Assembly: GCA_016946835.1 (NCBI GenBank)
Contig: JACVTC010000363.1
Location: 1-38,381 of the forward strand
Source: Neocallimastix lanati (nom. inval.)
Taxonomy: Eukaryota; Neocallimastigomycota; Neocallimastigomycetes; Neocallimastigales; Neocallimastigaceae
DNA length: 38,381 nucleotides
Direction: 5' to 3'
Shown: positions 32,285-38,381 of the stretch, one piece after another
Layout: each line of letters begins with the position of its first letter
Position numbering within the stretch: the stretch's first letter is position 1
Position numbers and translations under genes: made by a program
Notes under the pieces: generated by a model
What the model saw: the letters and a program-made list of their open reading frames with translations, nothing else
What the model was told of the DNA's origin: nothing
Databases searched by the model: none

Positions 32285-32887
32285 TTAATTTGCTTTTTTA
32301 ACAGCAGCTTCTGGGTCCTTTAAGTATAACTCTGGATCGACATCTTCTGGATAAATTGGATCTTCACCACAAGCGTAACACTTAGTGGCACCGAGTTTGT
32401 TCATTTGTTTACATCTTGGACATGGCCAGTCAGTACTGATTTCTTCTTCCTTCTTCCAGACAAGAGAAACAAGCTTAATGACTAAGTAAACACAGAAACC
32501 AACAATAACAAAGTTAATTAAAGTTTGAAGGAAGTTACCATAGTTAATAGTAACAGCACCGTACTTAGCAGCTTCAGATCTAGTAGTGTAATCTCTTTTT
32601 TCAGTATCGTTACCGTGAGTAATAGTCCAGAACTTTTCAGTTAAACTCTTACCACTAGTAAGATAACCAATAACTGGTGAGAAGAAATCATTAACAATAG
32701 AGTTAACAATATTGGTAAAGGCAGTACCGATGACAACACCAGTAGCTAAATCAATAACATTACCCTTGTTAAGGAACTTAATGAAATCCTTGAAAAAACT
32801 AATACCGGTCGAAGCAACCTTAGTAGCTCCCTTACCAACGGAAAGAACTACGTTTTGATCCTTGTTAACAGTTTCAGAAGAAGTCAT
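32285..32887 (-). CDS. MscL-type large-conductance mechanosensitive channel with zinc ribbon
   Basis: 200 residues, apparently intronless. The ATG at 32887 is preceded by AT-only DNA. Residues 31-75 match the MscL N-terminal helix and TM1 (FFKDFIKFLNKGNVIDLATG, VVIGTAFTNIVNSIVNDFF), including the G-N-V-x-D-L-A-x-G-V-x-I-G pore-lining pattern. Residues 76-115 form an external loop somewhat longer than in bacteria. Residues 116-144 are TM2 (YGNFLQTLINFVIVGFCVYL). A basic/acidic KKEEE step follows. Then a short zinc ribbon, C156-P-R-C159...C170-Y-A-C173, and an acidic tail replace the usual cytoplasmic helix bundle. Known MscL opens under membrane tension to release solutes. The membrane used in this organism is not shown by sequence. 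The Cys motif may be a regulatory or partner-binding add-on (inference). Confidence 0.93.
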   Translation of the reverse strand: MTSSETVNKDQNVVLSVGKGATKVASTGISFFKDFIKFLNKGNVIDLATGVVIGTAFTNIVNSIVNDFFSPVIGYLTSGKSLTEKFWTITHGNDTEKRDYTTRSEAAKYGAVTINYGNFLQTLINFVIVGFCVYLVIKLVSLVWKKEEEISTDWPCPRCKQMNKLGATKCYACGEDPIYPEDVDPELYLKDPEAAVKKAN

Positions 32888-34819
32888 CTTTTATACTATT
32901 ATTTATTTTTAATTTAAAAAAAATATATTAATACAATTTCCCTTATACATTATATTGTTTTTTATCTTCAACTTAACAAAACTCTTTTTATCTTACTTTA
33001 ATATAACAAAATATAATATATACCTTAAATATATACAGAAGTTAAAACTATTTATTAGTTTTTAATATATTTTAAAAAAATTTTTTTATAATTATTTAGA
33101 ATATTATGAGTAAAAAAAAAAAAAAATCAGTCTTTTTATATAAAAGAAAAATTAAAAGTAAAAATAAAGTAATTTAATTTTCTAAAATATAACAATTTAT
33201 TAAAGTTTGAATATAAAAGCCAATACACTTTAATATATAATTAATTTAATTATATTATTTAATATTAATGTTATAAAACATAATTGAAAAATAGTATTAT
33301 ATATTAATATATTAAATTTATTATCAGTTATAGAATCAATTTAATATAATATATTCATAATATTATATAACTATATATATATATTAATTATGTACAATGA
33401 ATATATATTATATTATTAAATGTAGTAAATATTAAATTATAATAATAAATAATTATTAATTAAAATAATATATTGTTATTCCAATTTTATTATACCTAAG
33501 ATTAATATAACTAATAATATTTTAATATTTTTTCAATATAATATAAAATATGTTATAAATATATAAATTTTTTTATATTGTTGCACAACAAATAGAAATA
33601 AATTGATTGCTTAATAAAAATTTTAAAATCTAATTATTATTATCAAATAGGATAAATAGATCAATATATTAAAAAAATATATATATCAAAAATACTTTAT
33701 TAATTTTTGGTTTTTGTTTTTTTTTCTAAAAAAAAAAAAATATTATAAAATTTTAAGGCAATAATTTTTTATGTTTTTTTTTTATAATAAAGTATGTCAA
33801 AAAAAACTATTTATTAAAATTTATAGATAAGAGCTAATAAACTTTATTATTTATAAACATATAAAACAAAATAAAAAAAACTAAAATATTCGAATGATTT
33901 ATATATAGGATATATAAACAATACAAAAAAATATTTATAATAAAATATCACTATATATCAAGGATGTATATATAGATATATAAATATTAGATATAATAAC
34001 TTTCTAAATAGATAAAAAAGCAAAATTTAAAAATTTTCAACAAAAAAATAACAATGTTGATAATTGTTAATGTAAATATATATAATATTTTATAATTGTA
34101 TAATATATTAATAATTACACAAGTAATATATATTAAAATATAAATCGAATATATAAATATATATATATTGTATTATAATATAGTGTATAATAAAATAAAT
34201 TAAATATTAATGTAGTTATATTTTTAAGTGATGTAAATCTATTATAATTTAATTTAGTTGATGAATAAAAATATATATATAAAGTTTGGATAATTTTGAA
34301 GTTTATTAAATAATAAAATTTATACAAAAACATATATTATTTTTTTTATCGAAATAATTATATACATTAAAATACAATTTCATAAAAAAAAATTAAACTT
34401 AATAATTAATAAAATTTGATTCTATAAATATGTAATTAAAAAATATTGATACTATAAATAATAGACAATTAATTACTACAAATTACACCTATATAATTAA
34501 AAAAAAAAAAAAAAAATTCGAATGAACAGTTATTATTGTTCATTTGATCTTTTATGAATAATAAAGAATATAGTTAATGTATATATATATAATTTTTTCA
34601 TTATTTACTTTTACTCCTATACGACCTAAATAAAGAATATAACGGTTTAATGAAAGAGGCTAAGTTATAGTCTTCATCCTTTAATGACAATATTAATATT
34701 AATTTATTTCATTAATGATTAATTTGTTATTTTTTTTTAAAAACATCTTAGTTGTTAAAGTTTAATAAATTATTTTATATAATGACTTGTATTATTAACG
34801 GCAATAAAAATACCTTGTC

Positions 34820-34851
<32 letters not shown>

Positions 34852-34962
34852 TAATATTAATATAAATGAATAATTTAAATATTTATTATTATTTACTATT
34901 TGTAATTACTGTAAATTTGTATTATTTAAATTGAAATTCATATCTAGTACTTATTTAATAAA
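32888..34962. other. AT-only region upstream of MscL-like gene
   Basis: No gene. Homopolymer A runs occur at about 33114-33126 and 34820-34848. A short inverted repeat AATGAACA/TGTTCATT lies near 34520-34545. A small patch of mixed composition at 34617-34690 (CTCCTATACGACCTAAATAA...) has no readable protein. The promoter of the MscL-like gene must lie just right of 32887, but no motif can be singled out. Confidence 0.6.
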
Positions 34963-35110
34963 TATGAATATATTTACACATATATAAATCAATATAAAAA
35001 TATAAATTAAATATGAATATATTTACACATATATAAATCAATATAAAAATATAAATTAAATATGAATATATTTACACATATATAAATCAATATAAAAAAT
35101 ATAAATTAAA
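34963..35110. repeat. 49-bp tandem repeat, three copies
   Basis: Units start at 34963, 35012 and 35061 with TATGAATATATTTACACATA. They are near-identical; one A is added in the third. No coding function. Confidence 0.92.
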
Positions 35111-35649
35111 TATAAATTAAGTGTCTCAAGTTTTATTAAATAATAGAATTATTCATTTTAAATTATTAAAAAAAATTATATATTTAATTATTTCATTTTA
35201 TATTTTAAAATGAAAAGTCTATTTAACAGACTATAAACAAACTTTTTTCTTTTATAATTAAATTATATATTTATATTTCTTTAGTTAGGCATTATTTATT
35301 TTTATTAATAAAATAATAAGTAGTTAAAGTTTCTATTTTTACAATTTTATTTCAAAAATAAAAAAAATTATATTTTTATTTTCTATATATAAATTTTTTC
35401 TCCTAATATTTTTAAAAATAAATTTTCATATAATATTAATAAAAATGTATATTAATTATTTCATTATCAGTGCATTTAATTTAAAATAATATATATATTT
35501 TTATTCAGAGATTAACATATTAAAAAAAAATACTTGAAAAAAAATTTTTTCTATTAATCATCTCATAATTTTTTAAATAAAATTAAAAAAAAAATTATCA
35601 TGATGAATTAATAATTTATATTTCAATTTTTATAATAAAAAATCCTTTT
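35111..35649. other. AT-rich region, nothing recognised
   Basis: A/T-only DNA with short homopolymers between a minisatellite and a GC-richer island. No ORF or RNA signature stands out. Confidence 0.6.
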
Positions 35650-35960
35650 TTTTTTTACTTCGGACTTTCATATCTACATATATGGCGCCCTTCTTTTACA
35701 CAATATTATATGTCATGTCATATTAGTTTGGCGTCGACCCTTTAAGCAAGGGTAGTATTGATGATATCTTAGAAATCCCATTTATGGAAATGTTGCCTAG
35801 ATAAAGTCATGAGATATCCATGATTTTCATCAAGATTGACAAATAACTAGATTTGTTAGTACATATAATGTATTATAATATTCTTTATTCATCGTAAGTA
35901 CGTAAGTATGGAGAACCTTAACACAAGGCCTGAGTAGAGTCCGAGAAAATATGTAATGAA
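35650..35960. ncRNA. GC-richer island, candidate structured RNA or repeat relic
   Basis: About 300 bases with far more G and C than the flanks (GGCGCCC at about 35683, TTGGCGTCGACCC at about 35729, AAGGCCTGAGTAGAGTCCGAG at about 35925), yet no frame reads as protein. Local pairings exist, such as CCCTT/AAGGG near 35738-35752 and GATATC near 35763 with GATATC near 35813. A TGATGA (35757) resembles a snoRNA C box and CTGA (35930) a D box, but the spacing is too long for a normal C/D snoRNA. In very AT-rich genomes such islands often mark RNA genes. A degraded transposon end is the main alternative. Strand is not determined. Confidence 0.3.
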
Positions 35961-36719
35961 TCTTTTTTTTTAAAGAAAAAAAATAAAATAAAATAAAATA
36001 TTTAAATAAAAGGATTAACAAGATAATAATTTTGTTATTATGTATTAATTTTTTTTTTTTTTGTAACAGTAATAAGGCAATATAATAAATATGAAAAAAA
36101 AAAATACTTCTTAACTATTAACACTATTTATAATTTTTTAAACAAAAAATATATATATTTTTCTTTGTATACAAAATAAAATAACTGTAACATATATGTT
36201 TTTTTTTTTTTTAATTAAATAAAATTCAAATTTATTTGTTTTAAATATATATAATTAAAATATATTATGAATCAATTTAAATTTAACAAATATACCCTCT
36301 TCCAATTTATCTGCTTACATATTAAACCAAAATTTTAAGATAATTTATTATTGATAAAGCATAATAATATTTAATATATATAATAAATATTATTCCAGTA
36401 AAATATATTTTTCAACTTTTTTTATCATTTTTCTATGAAAAAATGTATAAAAAAAAATTTTTTTTTTTTCAAAAGTTTATTATGTTTAAAAATGATAGTT
36501 TATATTAAAAGATATTAAAATAGAAATAGAATAATACTAACGAAATATATATATAAAAAAAAATAAATATATAAATATAGTAATAAAATAAAAACAAAAA
36601 AAAAATATATATATATATAAATAAACTAATAATATAAAAAAAAACCCTTTCAAAAAGTTTAATATTGATGGTTCATTAGTAATTATAATTTATTTATATC
36701 TTTATAGTAAGTTATAATA
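35961..36719. other. AT-rich region, nothing recognised
   Basis: Homopolymers and AT runs only (for example A runs near 36090, T run at 36199-36213, AT run near 36605-36620). No coding or RNA signal. Confidence 0.6.
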
Positions 36720-36747
36720 ATAAAATAAATTAATTTATATTTTTCTT

Positions 36748-36920
36748 TATTATTTATTATTTATTAGTTATTTATATTTATATTTATATTTATTATTTAT
36801 TATTTATTATTTATTATTTATTATTTATTATTTATTATTTATTAGTTATTAGTTATTATTTATTATTTACTATTTATTATTAACTATTATTAGTTCAATT
36901 ATTTATAATTTATAATTTAT
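36748..36920. repeat. Second TTATTTA heptamer tract
   Basis: The same 7-base unit as at 11.3 kb, mainly 36785-36850, with TTAGTTA variants at the right side. It shows that this heptamer expands at more than one locus. Confidence 0.85.
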
Positions 36921-36976
36921 TATTTTTTATTATTTATATTATACTTATTAACTGTATGTTAATAAAATATTAATTT

Positions 36977-37130
36977 CTATTTTTTATATATTAGAGTTTG
37001 TACATATTATTTTATTAATTTATTATTATTAGTTCATTATTTATTATTTATTATTATATTAATTATTTACTATATCTATTTTTTATATATTAGAGTTTAT
37101 ACATATTATTTTATTAATTTATTATTTATT
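36977..37130. repeat. Direct duplication of ~52 bases
   Basis: CTATTTTTTATATATTAGAG and the following ~32 bases occur at 36977 and again at about 37077 with a G/A change. The stretch between them is heptamer-like sequence. Probably slippage or a local tandem duplication. Confidence 0.8.
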
Positions 37131-38381
37131 TTTTTTTAACAAATTGTAATAACAAAAACGCTCAACTTTAATTTTATCTATTACATATGTTCCTCTTTAG
37201 GAAAATCTTATTGAAAAAAAAAAAAAAAAAAAAAGAATAAATAAAATAATAAAACAACAAAACAATAAAATTCTAATTAATTACTTATTGACATCTATTA
37301 AAATGAATAGAAAAACAAATGAATTCCTATTTTAATTATTATTATATTAAAATTAGTATTAAAATTAATTTTTTTTATAAATCTGTAATTATTATTTTTT
37401 ATCAAATTATCAATAACCAAGTAAACTATATGAAATAGAAATATCATTCTATTATGAATTCTCAAATCTATGAATTTGAAAATTTAATAACTATATAAAA
37501 TAGTTCAATATTAATGCATATAAGTAATCACTGAACTAACGATGCATCACATAACTTTCAAAAACTCATACATAATTTTTGTTGAGCTTAACGTAAAAAA
37601 TTCCTTTTTAAGAATTCAAAAATATATTAATCCTTGCCACGATACACTTTCAAGTAAAAATTGGCATCACAAAAATATATATATTCGTATATTCATTTTA
37701 TATAAATATAAACAATATAAATGAAAATTATATAAAGTTAATAATTAATAAAGCATATTATATATTTCTATTATATAATATATTAGTCTATTATATATTA
37801 AATATATACTTTAAATAGTTATATTGTTTATATATATTAATATTATAATTTAATATTGTAAAATATATATTTAATATATTATTTTATTTATTATATTTTA
37901 ATAAATATTATATTTAAGTAATTTATATTTTTAATAATTATTTATTAAATCCTATATATTTTTATTCTTTTCTTCTTTATATGTTAAAAAAACAATACTA
38001 TTAATCCGAATAAACTAATAAGTTTTTAAAGATTTAAAGATAATTTAAAAAGTTTAAATATTTTTTCATATTTAATTGGATATTTTTAATATAACCAATT
38101 AGATTTTACCATTAATTTAATATAATAAAATAAAAAATAAAGTTACATAGAGAATTATATTCAAAATACAGAATAGGACCATTGTTAACTAATTATGAAT
38201 ACTATGTAACATTTTGTATTATATTGTATTGACTGTCATTAATAATGAATTTTCTGTATATCTTTTCTAAGAATAATATATTAATATTGTAATAAAAGAA
38301 TATACAAGCCTACTAAATATTTTTTTTAGTATTTTAATTATAATATATTTATATATTAATTCAAATAATAAAAGTTCAATA
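37131..38381. other. AT-rich right end, no supported gene
   Basis: Contains an A run at about 37214-37234. A slightly more mixed patch at 37510-37670 holds a 60-codon plus-strand ORF (37542-37724) that I do not trust: no family resemblance and AT-driven codons. The rest is A/T-only DNA to the window edge. Confidence 0.6.

Noticed and set aside
35725-35760. tRNA gene, because GGGTCGACGCC (minus strand) resembles a B box
   Set aside because: No A box, no cloverleaf and no paired acceptor stem can be drawn around it.

Overview
The window looks like one contig piece from an extremely AT-rich eukaryotic nuclear genome. Non-coding DNA is almost pure A/T with many long A or T homopolymers. One gene is split by three short GT-AG introns, and the coding sequence is rich in Asn, Ser, Lys and Glu. 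A fungal-type MscL channel gene, ankyrin remnants and many single-ORF non-LTR retrotransposons (LINEs) together suggest an early-diverging fungus, most likely an anaerobic gut fungus (Neocallimastigomycetes). That assignment is inference; other AT-rich protists such as dictyostelids are not excluded.

Only two ordinary genes are well supported, both on the minus strand. At 4493-8955 lies a four-exon gene for a ~1376-residue, mostly disordered acidic/basic protein ending in a divergent calponin-homology-like domain. At 32285-32887 lies a 200-residue MscL-type mechanosensitive channel with an added C-terminal CxxC...CxxC zinc ribbon.

Most other recognisable sequence is LINE debris from several subfamilies, nearly all on the minus strand. 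0.5-3.4 kb: two partial elements whose halves are scrambled by a ~1.85 kb inversion with breakpoints in the 7-bp inverted pair AAAGATC/GATCTTT. 11.3-12.8 kb: a TTATTTA microsatellite followed by five copies of a 196-bp satellite. 12.8-14.4 kb: an ankyrin-repeat relic and a short unassigned ORF. 16.2-19.7 kb: a decayed LINE fused to a chimeric, internally deleted copy of another. 19.7-24.4 kb: a 3' fragment (family F) and a long, frame-broken LINE. 24.9-31.5 kb: a LINE fragment, two 5'-truncated copies, then a nearly intact ~5.4 kb LINE. The large element has a structured 5' end, a Ser-rich linker made of a hexanucleotide repeat, endonuclease, reverse transcriptase and zinc finger, a 3'-UTR hairpin, a poly(A) tail and a perfect 92-bp flanking direct repeat. 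31.7-38.4 kb: MscL followed by AT-rich DNA with short tandem repeats and one GC-richer island that could be a non-coding RNA.

The most unusual material is in the LINE family: a single ORF with an uncharacterised N-terminal domain, a microsatellite-encoded linker, hairpins at both RNA ends, and a very long apparent target-site duplication.
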